Shown here: piece by piece, positions 26,534-35,431 of the stretch
Layout of the letters: each line of letters opens with the position of its first letter
Position numbering within the stretch: the stretch's first letter is position 1
Source of the DNA: Saonia flava
GTDB taxonomy: Bacteria; Bacteroidota; Bacteroidia; Flavobacteriales; Flavobacteriaceae
DNA length: 64,000 nucleotides
Direction: 5' to 3'
Assembly: GCF_011927795.1 (NCBI RefSeq)
Contig: NZ_JAATJJ010000002.1
Span: forward strand, 558,001 to 622,000
The notes under the pieces: model-generated
Database searches by the model: none
The model's input: only the letters and a program-made list of their open reading frames with translations
What the model was told of the DNA's origin: nothing
Position numbers and translations under genes: made by a program

Positions 26534-26567
26534 AAAAAGCCCTTTCTATGCAAAGGGCTTTTTTTTT
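26534..26567 (+). terminator. Intrinsic terminator of the porin gene
   Basis: AAAAAGCCCTTT pairs with AAAGGGCTTTTT (26534-26545 and 26552-26563), then a T run. Confidence 0.9.
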
Positions 26568-26701
26568 GACAAATAAATAGTTCTCCTCTGAAAAACTTAA
26601 ATATATGTTAATCCAAAAAATTGACTTTTATATTTAACACATTAAAAGTACTTTGGTCTTCTTTATAGAGCATATAATAAAACTTTAATTTATAAAATTA
26701 A

Positions 26702-27043
26702 ATGAAAGCCAACTCAAAGACCATTATTGCTAATTTCATAGGACATTTCTTTATGATATGCCTTGTGCTTTCGGTATTGGCCAAACCCGTTGCTTTTATA
26801 TGCAATCAACTTTCCGAGGCTGAACACGAACTGTTTGAAGATTCTAAAAAAGGAGAACAATCAGAAAATGAACAAAATATTGATTTTGAGCAGGAGGAAG
26901 CAGCTCTTGATCTTTTAATTTTTAATACCTTCCTATTGGATGTATACTCCGTTCATAATTTTTTTAAACAACCCGAGAACATTTTAAACTTTAAACTTAG
27001 TATCCATTCCCCCCCTCCAGAGATGAACTATCTTCTCTTCTAA
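26702..27043 (+). CDS. Small exported/membrane protein upstream of SulP
   Basis: A 113-residue protein I cannot assign. It has one hydrophobic N-terminal segment (NFIGHFFMICLVLSVLAKPVAF), an acidic middle (EDSKKGEQSENEQNIDFEQEE) and a C-terminal SPPPEMNYLLF. It lies 78 nt before the SulP gene on the same strand, so a shared operon is likely; it could be an accessory of the anion transporter. Confidence 0.6.
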   Translation: MKANSKTIIANFIGHFFMICLVLSVLAKPVAFICNQLSEAEHELFEDSKKGEQSENEQNIDFEQEEAALDLLIFNTFLLDVYSVHNFFKQPENILNFKLSIHSPPPEMNYLLF

Positions 27044-27121
27044 AATATTTTCCTTTTTCTTTTTAAATTAAAATTTCTAACAATTCTTCTTTAATAATAA
27101 GAAGATCTAAAAGTTATATTA

Positions 27122-28714
27122 ATGTTTAAACATATTAAAAACGACTTGCCAGCAAGTATCGTCGTATTTTTTGTCGCACTACCTTTATGCCTTGGTATTG
27201 CTTTGGCCAGTGGCGCCCCATTATTTTCTGGATTAATTGCCGGAATAATTGGAGGAATTGTAGTTGGTCTCCTAAGTGGATCACACATCGGTGTCAGTGG
27301 TCCAGCTGCTGGACTAGCAGCTATTGTATTAACTGCAATAACAGCCTTGGGCGGTTACCAAAACTTTTTAGTTGCTGTAGTTCTTGGTGGTATAATTCAA
27401 ATACTATTTGGTGTACTTAGATTGGGTATAATTGGATACTATTTTCCCTCTTCGGTTATCAAGGGTATGCTTACTGGTATTGGCATTATCATTATCTTAA
27501 AACAGATTCCCCATTTTTTTGGGTACGATTCGGACCCAGAAGGTGATTGGGCCTTTTTTCAAGTCGATGGTGAGAATACCTTTTCTGAAATCATTAACAC
27601 CATTAACCATATAAGTCCAGGCGCTACCATTATTGCACTGATTGGGCTGTTTATTCTTATTTTATGGGAAAAGGTATTAAAGAAAAAAGGTAAGATTTTT
27701 GAATTAATACAAGGCCCTTTAGTAGCGGTTGTCGTTGGAATTATTTATTATATTCTAACAAATGGGAATGAAACCTTGGCCATCTCCCCCCAACACTTGG
27801 TTAGTGTTCCCGTACCAGAAGACGCCAGCTCCTTCATTGCCCAGTTCAGCTTTCCAAATTTTGGTGTAATCGGAAATCCAGAGATATGGATAACTGGATT
27901 TACAATTGCCCTTGTAGCAAGTTTAGAGACTCTTTTATGCGTAGAAGCTACAGACAAATTGGATCCACATAAAAGAGTGACTCCAACAAATCGCGAACTT
28001 TTGGCTCAAGGTACCGGAAACATAATCTCTGGGATGATTGGTGGATTACCAATAACCCAGGTTATTGTTAGAAGTAGTGCCAATATACAATCTGGGGGAC
28101 AGTCAAAGTTATCGGCTATTGTACATGGTTTTTTTCTTTTAATATCTGTTATACTAATTCCAAGTCTCCTGAACATGATTCCTTTATCAGTATTGGCAGC
28201 AATTTTATTTTTGGTTGGTTATAAATTGGCTAAACCCACTTTGTTCAAAACCATGTACAAATTGGGTTGGAAACAGTTCATACCCTTTATCATAACCATA
28301 CTAGGTATTGTTTTTGTTGACCTTTTATGGGGTATAGGATTAGGTTTGGTTGTTGGAATCATTGTTATTTTGATTAAAAGCTACCAAAATTCACATTTCC
28401 TACATATTGAAGACAAAAGTAACGGAAAGCACCGTATCAAGATGACATTAGCCGAGGAGGTTACCTTTATCAACAAAGGGGCTATTCTAAAAGAACTTGA
28501 TAGTCTACCGGAAGATACTTATCTAGAAATTGACCTGATTAAAACCCGATATCTTGACCACGATATTATTGAAATATTGGATGATTTTGGAATCAAGGCA
28601 AAGGAAAGGAACATAGATATTAAATTGATTTCTAAAAGAGGGGTCATTGAAAATCCTGAAAGTTTTGCGGAGTTTTTTAGAAATAGACCAAAATCTAACC
28701 TAAGTCTAAACTAG
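27122..28714 (+). CDS. SulP-family anion (probably bicarbonate) transporter
   Basis: A 530-residue transporter with 12-14 membrane helices (ASIVVFFVALPLCLGIALASGAP at the start, then SHIGVSGPAAGLAAIVLT) and a short cytoplasmic STAS-like domain from about residue 440. SulP proteins carry sulfate, bicarbonate or other anions. The beta-carbonic anhydrase gene follows after 77 nt on the same strand, so BicA-type bicarbonate transport is the likeliest job, by inference. Confidence 0.93.
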   Translation: MFKHIKNDLPASIVVFFVALPLCLGIALASGAPLFSGLIAGIIGGIVVGLLSGSHIGVSGPAAGLAAIVLTAITALGGYQNFLVAVVLGGIIQILFGVLRLGIIGYYFPSSVIKGMLTGIGIIIILKQIPHFFGYDSDPEGDWAFFQVDGENTFSEIINTINHISPGATIIALIGLFILILWEKVLKKKGKIFELIQGPLVAVVVGIIYYILTNGNETLAISPQHLVSVPVPEDASSFIAQFSFPNFGVIGNPEIWITGFTIALVASLETLLCVEATDKLDPHKRVTPTNRELLAQGTGNIISGMIGGLPITQVIVRSSANIQSGGQSKLSAIVHGFFLLISVILIPSLLNMIPLSVLAAILFLVGYKLAKPTLFKTMYKLGWKQFIPFIITILGIVFVDLLWGIGLGLVVGIIVILIKSYQNSHFLHIEDKSNGKHRIKMTLAEEVTFINKGAILKELDSLPEDTYLEIDLIKTRYLDHDIIEILDDFGIKAKERNIDIKLISKRGVIENPESFAEFFRNRPKSNLSLN

Positions 28715-28791
28715 GATTCAGCAATCCTAATAGGGTTTAAACGTACATAGAAAGAATTGTAAATAATGCCGGAGGCAACAAAAAAAAATAA

Positions 28792-29394
28792 ATGAAAACA
28801 CAGACAAAATTTACGCAAGAAAACTTAACACCAAAAGACGCCCATAACATATTGGTTGAGGGAAATAAAAGGTTTGTTGAAAATTTAAAGGCCCAACGAA
28901 ATCTTAAGGAACAAGTTTTGGAAACCAGTAAGGGCCAATACCCTTTTGCAATCATATTGAGCTGTATTGATTCCAGAGTACCTGCTGAATTGGTTTTTGA
29001 CCAAGGTATTGGTGACATTTTCAGTGCCCGTGTCGCAGGAAACATAATCAATGAAGATATACTGGGCTCAATGGAATATGCCTGCAAAGTGGCTGGGTCA
29101 AAAATCGTAGTCGTTATGGGGCATACAAAATGTGGTGCCGTTACCGCCGCATGCAAGGATGTAAAATTGGGGAATATCACCCCATTGTTGGACAAAATTA
29201 TGCCCGCGGTCAAACAATCGAAAGTTGAGAACAATGAAGTTGAGGTAGAAAGTGTTGCAAAAATAAATGTTCAGCTTTCTATTGATAGAATTAGGGATGA
29301 AAGTCCCATACTTGCTGAAATGGAAAAAAATGATGAAATAGAAATTGTAGGCGCTATCTATGATGTGTCCAGTGGAAAAGTAGATTTCTTATAA
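28792..29394 (+). CDS. Beta-class carbonic anhydrase
   Basis: A 200-residue beta-carbonic anhydrase. Zinc and catalytic residues are C58, D60 and R62 (LSCIDSR), then H111 and C114 (GHTKCGA). It interconverts carbon dioxide and bicarbonate. No signal peptide is seen, so it is cytoplasmic and can act on anions brought in by the adjacent SulP protein. Confidence 0.96.
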   Translation: MKTQTKFTQENLTPKDAHNILVEGNKRFVENLKAQRNLKEQVLETSKGQYPFAIILSCIDSRVPAELVFDQGIGDIFSARVAGNIINEDILGSMEYACKVAGSKIVVVMGHTKCGAVTAACKDVKLGNITPLLDKIMPAVKQSKVENNEVEVESVAKINVQLSIDRIRDESPILAEMEKNDEIEIVGAIYDVSSGKVDFL

Positions 29395-29402
29395 ACATCG
29401 TC

Positions 29403-29434
29403 AAAAGCCCGGTCACGACCGGGCTTTATTTTTT
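29403..29434. terminator. Bidirectional terminator after carbonic anhydrase
   Basis: AAAAGCCCGGT / ACCGGGCTTT around the tetraloop CACG (29403-29427), T-rich on the right and A-rich on the left. It also overlaps the stop codon of the convergent DUF1684 gene. Confidence 0.88.
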
Positions 29435-30076
29435 ATCTCTTTTAAAATCCTTCACTCCCGCCAAAACTCTGGTATCCAGCGTATTTACTCCAGGCACCAA
29501 TGGGCAGGAATATTTTTTGTTGTAAGCACAATACGGATTGTAGGCTTTGTTAAAATCGATTACAATTGAATTCCCCTCTGGAATTGTCAAATCAATATAA
29601 CGCCCTCCTCCATAGGTTTCTTCTCCATTGGTATCGTCCATAAAAGGTAGGAAGAGATAATTTCTATACCTCTCTTCCAACATCAATTTTTTGTTTTGAT
29701 AAATTTCTAGCTGATGCTCTTTTCCATTTAACGAAAAATGGACAATTCCGTAAACCACTTCTTCAGACTTCTCGCCTGATGTTGTGGGCATTAAAAAAGG
29801 TACAGCTTCAGGAGTCCTAACAAATTTTGCCTCAACAACATAACTAGTATCCGGAGCAAAAAAACTTAAGCCTTCAAAGTTTTTACGGTGTCTGTCCGGC
29901 AAGGGGGACTTATCAGGATTCTTGTATTCTGAATTTAGTTCATCTTGAAATTGAAGTATGTCCCCCAACAACCCATTTTGGTATTCTTTATCTTCTAAAC
30001 TACTGGAATCATGATATTTTCTTCCATCCTTGCAACTTAAAAATGCCAGCGCCACCAGTAAATAAAAATATTTCAT
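29426..30076 (-). CDS. DUF1684 lipoprotein
   Basis: A lipoprotein of about 216 residues. The start at 30076 (MKYFYLLVALAFLSC) gives a proper signal with lipobox cysteine; an upstream start at 30094 would only add six residues. The DUF1684 core is clear: YGGGRYIDL, IDFNKAYNPYCAYNKKYSCPLVPG. The cysteine-bearing loop is conserved in the family, whose function is not established. Confidence 0.87.
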   Translation of the reverse strand: MKYFYLLVALAFLSCKDGRKYHDSSSLEDKEYQNGLLGDILQFQDELNSEYKNPDKSPLPDRHRKNFEGLSFFAPDTSYVVEAKFVRTPEAVPFLMPTTSGEKSEEVVYGIVHFSLNGKEHQLEIYQNKKLMLEERYRNYLFLPFMDDTNGEETYGGGRYIDLTIPEGNSIVIDFNKAYNPYCAYNKKYSCPLVPGVNTLDTRVLAGVKDFKRDKK

Positions 30077-30136
30077 TGTCATAAGTTTACTCAAAATTAC
30101 AATTTATACTAACTTGAGTACTATAATTCTTTTTCA

Positions 30137-30874
30137 ATGAAAAAAATCTTTCTTTTAATTTTCGGTTTTTTATCCATAATTTCTTGTAGTAAAAAATCTG
30201 GCCATAAAGATAAAACTGACATCGTAGAAAGAATATTTCCCATATTGGAACCCAATAGGTACAATGTTGCTTTTTTAATAATGGATGGCACCTATAATAC
30301 TGAATTTACTGCTCCTTTTGATATTTTTCAACATACCCAGTATAGAAAAAATATAAAGGCAATGAACACTTTTACAGTTGCCAATACTTTAAAGCCCATA
30401 ACCACTTTTGAAGGTGTACGGGTTTTACCAGATTATGATTATACAAAAGATTCCATTCCACAAATAGATATATTGGTAGTTCCAAGTGCGGAGCATCATT
30501 TGGATACTGATTTAAATGACACCCTTATGCTCAATTTTATAAAAAAAGTTGATAAACAGGCTCTTTTTATCACCTCTCATTGTGATGGAGCTTTTGTTTT
30601 GGCCAAAGCAGGTCTATTGGACCATGTAGTCTCTACTACTTTTCCAAGTGACATTGATGCCTATAAAAAAATGTTTCCCAACATAAAGATTAAGGATAGT
30701 GTACTATTTGTACATGATGGCAAGTACATTACATCTGCTGGTGGAGCAAAAAGTTTTGAGGCAGCTCTTCACCTTTGCGAACATTTATATGGCAAAGAAA
30801 TTGCGAATTCCTTAGCAAGGGGTCTTGTCATAGATTGGGATTTAGAAGCAGTTCCTAGGTTTATTCCTCAATAA
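30137..30874 (+). CDS. DJ-1/PfpI-family lipoprotein
   Basis: A 245-residue protein with a lipoprotein signal (LSIISC, C17) and a DJ-1/PfpI class I glutamine amidotransferase-like domain. The nucleophile-elbow cysteine is C149 in SHCDGAFVLAKAGLLD. The layout resembles the ligand-binding half of GlxA-type regulators, but without a helix-turn-helix and sited in the envelope. Chaperone, deglycase or amidase roles are possible. It converges with the hydrolase gene with a 14-nt overlap. Confidence 0.85.
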   Translation: MKKIFLLIFGFLSIISCSKKSGHKDKTDIVERIFPILEPNRYNVAFLIMDGTYNTEFTAPFDIFQHTQYRKNIKAMNTFTVANTLKPITTFEGVRVLPDYDYTKDSIPQIDILVVPSAEHHLDTDLNDTLMLNFIKKVDKQALFITSHCDGAFVLAKAGLLDHVVSTTFPSDIDAYKKMFPNIKIKDSVLFVHDGKYITSAGGAKSFEAALHLCEHLYGKEIANSLARGLVIDWDLEAVPRFIPQ

Positions 30875-32282
30875 AATCGTATCTGGCTTCCTTTAGATAT
30901 TTAGAAACTATGGAATTAAACTCTGGTGTAATTCTCAAAAGTTCTGTATGCCTCAAGGAATACAGTTCATTTTTGTTGTTATAACCATTCTTTAGAGCCT
31001 CTTCCAAATAGAACAATGCAGTACCATAATCGACTATTCGGGCACTATCAGAAATAATTTTTAGGTAATATGTATAATTATTTGGTTCGGTAATTGTTTT
31101 TAACATCCATAAAAAACGAACTCCTTCTTCTTCCACCTTTTTTTCGGACTCCAGTATATCTATCGTATCTTCCACCAATGCATTTATATATCCAAGTAAA
31201 CGCTTTCCCATTAACTGTTGCGCCCTATCTTTACTGTCTATATATTTTTTTAGCTCACCCATTTGATAGTTCCACCAGCCTAAATTGTTAAAGTTGTAGG
31301 CGAGAACATCTTCTTCCAAAGAATAGGAATATTCATCTTTCAAAAACGCCTCTTTCAAAATAGCTGCATTCTCATTTCTGTTAATAGACTTAAACCATTT
31401 GTTCTTCCTAAGCTCCTTTTTTCTTTTCAATAAGGAATCCATTTCTTTAAAAGGTCTGTATATTGACAATGATTCCTCTATTAGCTCATTGGCTTTTAAC
31501 AAATCATTGGAATCTAACAAAGTATTTAATTCCAACATACTTTCATTGTAAAGGGTATTTACATAGGAACTGTCCTTTTCTATATTTCCCTTGGCCATGG
31601 AGGCCAAAGTAAATATTTCCATAGAAGACTTAATAAGGTTAATATTTGGCCATTCATGGCCTCCATCAAATTTTAAAAGTTGATTGGGAAACTTCAATCT
31701 ATTTAAGGTTTTCTTAAAATCTATCATTTCCTTATAATTATAATCTTCTCTTCCAACTATGCCAATGAAGTGAAAAGGGTTTTTAGAGTTTAACAGCTCT
31801 ACACTTCTAATATTTGCACCACAAGATATAACTCCTTCAATTTCTTTTATAAATAGTGGTATTATTGATGCCAACCTTGCCCCATTGGAAAAACCTCCTG
31901 TATACACTCTGTTTCTATGAATTGGCAAAATCTCAAATACCTTATTTATCATTCTATTGGAAATCAAAATATTCTGTGTTGTGGGTAGACTATCATGTAC
32001 GTTGCTTGATGCCGCAAGAATATAGCCCAATTCTTCCGCACTACTCCTAAACATACCTATGGCCTGTGCACTTTTTCCTTCAACATCAAAAACAAAAAGT
32101 ACTGGCCAGCTTTTAGAAGTATCAAAACTAGTTGGAAGGTATAATGAAAAAGTCTCGTTGGGTAAAGAGTCCGCAATTTTCAATGAATTTATTATAACTC
32201 CCTTTTTAAGGGTCATTTGTTGCGCGCTCAAACAAAAAGGAACTGAAATACAAAAGCACAGAAGTAATATTTTTCTTTTCAT
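30861..32282 (-). CDS. Alpha/beta-hydrolase (esterase-like), exported
   Basis: A 473-residue exported protein. After a signal peptide (CLSAQQ), residues 40-220 resemble a PHB-depolymerase/esterase-like hydrolase. The nucleophile elbow is GGFSNGA (Ser132) and a likely catalytic histidine sits in GGHEWPN. The C-terminal half (from about 225) is helical, with repeat-like segments, and not recognised. Substrate unknown. Confidence 0.75.
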   Translation of the reverse strand: MKRKILLLCFCISVPFCLSAQQMTLKKGVIINSLKIADSLPNETFSLYLPTSFDTSKSWPVLFVFDVEGKSAQAIGMFRSSAEELGYILAASSNVHDSLPTTQNILISNRMINKVFEILPIHRNRVYTGGFSNGARLASIIPLFIKEIEGVISCGANIRSVELLNSKNPFHFIGIVGREDYNYKEMIDFKKTLNRLKFPNQLLKFDGGHEWPNINLIKSSMEIFTLASMAKGNIEKDSSYVNTLYNESMLELNTLLDSNDLLKANELIEESLSIYRPFKEMDSLLKRKKELRKNKWFKSINRNENAAILKEAFLKDEYSYSLEEDVLAYNFNNLGWWNYQMGELKKYIDSKDRAQQLMGKRLLGYINALVEDTIDILESEKKVEEEGVRFLWMLKTITEPNNYTYYLKIISDSARIVDYGTALFYLEEALKNGYNNKNELYSLRHTELLRITPEFNSIVSKYLKEARYDFIEE

Positions 32283-32391
32283 ACAAATAATCTCATCAAA
32301 AATCTAGCCAAAAAATTTGAATTAAAGTTACATAATAGATTTATTACCAAGTCAATTTTAAAACAGTGAAACGTCTATTTATAATGACCAT

Positions 32392-32838
32392 TTACTTTTT
32401 TTTGATTGGAGCATTGGAAACCACATTGGACAATATTATGTGTGTTCTAGTCTCACCATAAGTAATAAGTCTATCTATAAATTTTTCTAAATGTGATTGA
32501 TTTTGAAGCACGACCTCCATTACTATGTTCTCATCACCAGTAATTCTGTAACAATTTACAACCTCATCAAATGAACTCACAATTTCCAAAAAAGGCTTTA
32601 ATTTCCCCATAAAAGCTCTTAATGTTATTATAGCCTTTAATTGATAACCAACTGCTGTATATGAAATCTCTGTACTGTAACCAGATATTATTCCAGTATC
32701 CTCCATCTTCTTTACACGTTCAGCCACAGCCGGGGCAGTAAGTCCAACTTTTCTACCCATATTGGCAAAGGATTCCCTAGCATTTCCCTGCAAACACTTT
32801 AAAATTTCCCAGTTTAATTCATCAATTTTAATATTCAT
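32392..32838 (-). CDS. Lrp/AsnC-family transcriptional regulator
   Basis: A 148-residue regulator. Residues 1-60 are the helix-turn-helix (LNWEILKCLQGNARESFANMG, then GLTAPAVAERVKKMEDTGII) and 65-145 the RAM ligand-binding domain. Such proteins sense amino acids and form octamers. The target is unknown; it faces away from the helical-bundle and PurU genes. Confidence 0.93.
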   Translation of the reverse strand: MNIKIDELNWEILKCLQGNARESFANMGRKVGLTAPAVAERVKKMEDTGIISGYSTEISYTAVGYQLKAIITLRAFMGKLKPFLEIVSSFDEVVNCYRITGDENIVMEVVLQNQSHLEKFIDRLITYGETRTHIILSNVVSNAPIKKK

Positions 32839-32957
32839 AAGTTTTGACTATTAAAAAATTAGTATTTAAAACAAAAAATACATAATTTCTTTTAAAACTA
32901 AAGATAAATATACAGATTACGACGTAATTTTAATTAAAATTTTGCTATAAATACCCC

Positions 32958-33353
32958 ATGCCCTATAAAAATTTAAATACTGTTCCGGTTTATCGTAAAT
33001 CACTGTCTCTCTGTGAAATTAGTAGAGAGATTGTATCCTATATCTCTTCCAATAAGGATCTTTTAAAATTATACCAGTCCAATAGCCACAGGGACATTAT
33101 TGCCAATTCCATAATTACCGATGCTATATTGATTCCTCAAAAAATTGAACAGGCAGAGCGTACAGAATCCTACGCTACTAGAATGAAGAATGTCCTTTAT
33201 GTAAATATTATGACAAGAAACATTCTTTCCTACTGTAATGGCTTGGAAAAAGATGGCTTTAAAGAAAAGGAATATATAAATCTCCTTAGAAACGAAATAA
33301 AAAGTTTTCGTTTGGCATATAAATTATGGAGACGATCCTTAAGAAGGATGTAA
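32958..33353 (+). CDS. Small helical protein, possibly four-helix-bundle type
   Basis: A 131-residue, mostly helical, strongly basic protein (ending YKLWRRSLRRM). Its layout resembles the four-helix-bundle family related to 23S rRNA intervening-sequence proteins (LSLCEISREIVSYISS, then IPQKIEQAERTES), but the match is weak. It is not inserted in an rRNA gene here. Function unknown. Confidence 0.6.
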   Translation: MPYKNLNTVPVYRKSLSLCEISREIVSYISSNKDLLKLYQSNSHRDIIANSIITDAILIPQKIEQAERTESYATRMKNVLYVNIMTRNILSYCNGLEKDGFKEKEYINLLRNEIKSFRLAYKLWRRSLRRM

Positions 33354-33464
33354 AATGCCATTTAAATCTTTTCCCCTTCCCTATTCTTTTTTTAAATACA
33401 CCGCTCATCAAATACAATGAACCAGGGTTTTTCTATATTTTTACCATTTAATATTTGACTTATT

Positions 33465-34316
33465 TTGAAAACCACTATTCTTATACACTGTCCAGATAAA
33501 TCTGGAATCATAAGTGATGTCACCAATTTTATACATGAAAGCAATGGCAATATTATATACCTAGACCAGCATGTGGACAAAGAGGTAGGTGTCTTTTTTA
33601 TGAGATTGGAAAGTGATTTTGACGCTCCGAATTTTTCTATTGTAAACTTTAGGAATGGGTTTGGTGAAAATTTGGGCACGAAATATGAAATGAAGTGGAG
33701 AATATACAGCAGTGGAATTAAACCTAAAATGGCTCTTTTTGTTTCTAAATACAACCATTGTCTATATGATTTGTTAAGCAGGTTCAACTCTGGTGAATTA
33801 GAGGTGGAAATTCCTTTTATCATAAGCAACCACAATGATTTACAATATGTAGCAGAGCAATTTAACATTCCGTTTTATCACATTCCAGTAACAAAGACTA
33901 CAAAAAAAGAAGCAGAAAACCAGCAATTAAAGCTGTTGAAAGACCATAAGGTAGACTTTGTGGTATTAGCAAGGTATATGCAAATAGTTACCAAAAAAAT
34001 TATTGATTGCTATCCCAATAAAATAATAAACATTCATCACTCATTTTTACCTGCTTTTGCCGGTGCAAAACCATACCATGCTGCTTTTGAAAGAGGAGTT
34101 AAAATTATCGGTGCTACATGTCACTATGTGACCGAGGAGCTTGATGCTGGCCCTATAATAGAGCAAGATGTTACCGCAGTTTCCCATTCTCACAGTATTA
34201 AAGATTTTATTGCAAAAGGTAGAGATCTCGAAAAAATTGTTCTTTCAAGAGGGGTAAAACTACACATAAGGAGAAAAACTATGGTCTACAATAATAAGAC
34301 AGTTATCTTTTCCTAA
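33465..34316 (+). CDS. purU: Formyltetrahydrofolate deformylase
   Basis: A 283-residue enzyme. The N-terminal ACT domain (ILIHCPDKSGIISDVTNFI) is followed by a formyltransferase-fold domain with the catalytic Asn-His pair in INIHHSFLPAF and the aspartate in EELDAGPII. It hydrolyses 10-formyl-THF to formate and THF, balancing one-carbon units. The start is TTG at 33465: there is no ATG before the ACT domain and the family N-terminus begins here. Confidence 0.93.
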   Translation: MKTTILIHCPDKSGIISDVTNFIHESNGNIIYLDQHVDKEVGVFFMRLESDFDAPNFSIVNFRNGFGENLGTKYEMKWRIYSSGIKPKMALFVSKYNHCLYDLLSRFNSGELEVEIPFIISNHNDLQYVAEQFNIPFYHIPVTKTTKKEAENQQLKLLKDHKVDFVVLARYMQIVTKKIIDCYPNKIINIHHSFLPAFAGAKPYHAAFERGVKIIGATCHYVTEELDAGPIIEQDVTAVSHSHSIKDFIAKGRDLEKIVLSRGVKLHIRRKTMVYNNKTVIFS

Positions 34317-34383
34317 ATCCACTTTTGCCCATTTTATGCCATGTTAATTGTTTAATTCCTAATTTTGGAAAAACATTAATCGC

Positions 34384-35091
34384 ATGATCAAAAGAACATT
34401 TACCTTCATTTTATTTTTTCAACTCATCTCTTGTGGAGAATTACAAGACATAGTAAATCAATTGCCTCAAGGAGGAACAACTATTGGAAATGCTGAAATA
34501 GCAAATGGGCTAAAAGAAGCTCTTAATCTTGGAATATCTCAGCAGGTATCCAAACTTACCCAGGAAGACGGTTTTTTTAAAAATGAACTGGTAAAAATAA
34601 TGTTGCCAGAAGAGCTACAAAAAGTAGACAAAACTTTACGGGATATTGGATTGGGCAATCTGGCAGATGAAGGGCTTAAAATCCTTAACAGAGCGGCGGA
34701 AGATGCTGTTGGTGAGGCAACGCCTATATTTGTTGATGCTATTAAAGGAATTACATTTTCTGATGCAAAAAACATACTTCTTGGTAGTGATGATGCAGCA
34801 ACAATGTATCTAAGTAACTCAACCGAGACCGCCCTGTATTACAAATTTAACCCTATTATTCAAAATTCATTTCAGAAAGTTGGCGCAGATAAGATATGGG
34901 CCAATCTTATAACAAAATACAATAGTCTTCCATTGACAAATAATGTTAATCCGGACTTAACAGATTATGTCACAAAAGAAGCTTTGAATGGTGTCTACAC
35001 CATGATTGCAATAGAAGAGAAAGAGATTAGAACAAACATTTCTTCGAGAACATCAGACCTTTTGAGAAAAGTATTTTCATTGCAAGATTAA
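34384..35091 (+). CDS. DUF4197 lipoprotein
   Basis: A 235-residue lipoprotein (lipobox QLISC near residue 17) with the DUF4197 domain. Visible are GLKEALNLGISQQVSKLT, GFFKNELVKIMLPEEL, KGITFSDAKNILLGSDDAAT and DYVTKEALNGVY. The protein is common in Gram-negative bacteria but its role is unknown. Confidence 0.87.
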   Translation: MIKRTFTFILFFQLISCGELQDIVNQLPQGGTTIGNAEIANGLKEALNLGISQQVSKLTQEDGFFKNELVKIMLPEELQKVDKTLRDIGLGNLADEGLKILNRAAEDAVGEATPIFVDAIKGITFSDAKNILLGSDDAATMYLSNSTETALYYKFNPIIQNSFQKVGADKIWANLITKYNSLPLTNNVNPDLTDYVTKEALNGVYTMIAIEEKEIRTNISSRTSDLLRKVFSLQD

Positions 35092-35230
35092 AATGTTCAA
35101 TATTTAATAGGCTTCCCACAATAACTTGAAAATTAATTCGTTAAAATTTAAAAGCAAGGCAATAGTAATATATTGCTAATGTTTATTTAACACGAAGCAA
35201 TAGTCAATTTTAGACTTTTACATAGAATTA

Positions 35231-35256
35231 TTTGAGTTAGTATTTTTTGAGTTAGT
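35231..35256. promoter_or_regulatory. Direct repeats TTTGAGTTAG upstream of the AraC-type gene
   Basis: Two identical 10-mers start 16 bp apart. The first belongs to a 15-mer, AATTATTTGAGTTAG (35226-35240), that recurs with one mismatch at 37127-37141 in front of susC. Direct repeats suit an AraC-type regulator; binding is inferred. Confidence 0.45.
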
Positions 35257-35263
35257 TAGTTTT

Positions 35264-35290
35264 AAAACCGGTGGGAGCACCGGTTTTTTT
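35264..35290 (+). terminator. Strong hairpin terminator, possibly of a short RNA
   Basis: A perfect 10-bp stem AAAACCGGTG / CACCGGTTTT with loop GGAG, followed by T residues, 173 nt after the DUF4197 stop. Confidence 0.8.
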
Positions 35291-35431
35291 ATACCCCAAT
35301 TTGTACCCTTTACAAGGTTATTTTACTATCTTTAAAGGTAAAGTATTATCGGGAGTTCCTTATTTTATGAAAAAAATAAGGTTTTAAATATATATATTTC
35401 CTAATTTGAACATAGCTAATTCTACCTAATA

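Larger units (their letters stand above)
35092..35431. other. 340-bp intergenic region upstream of the AraC-type regulator
   Basis: No coding frame is supported. It holds two direct copies of TTTGAGTTAG (35231-35240, 35247-35256) and then a perfect hairpin with T tract (35264-35290), 142 bp before the regulator start. The hairpin is too far from the upstream gene to be its obvious terminator and could end a short RNA. Confidence 0.6.

Noticed and set aside
28737-29234. 165-residue minus-strand frame
   Set aside because: Antisense to the beta-carbonic anhydrase catalytic region; no support of its own.
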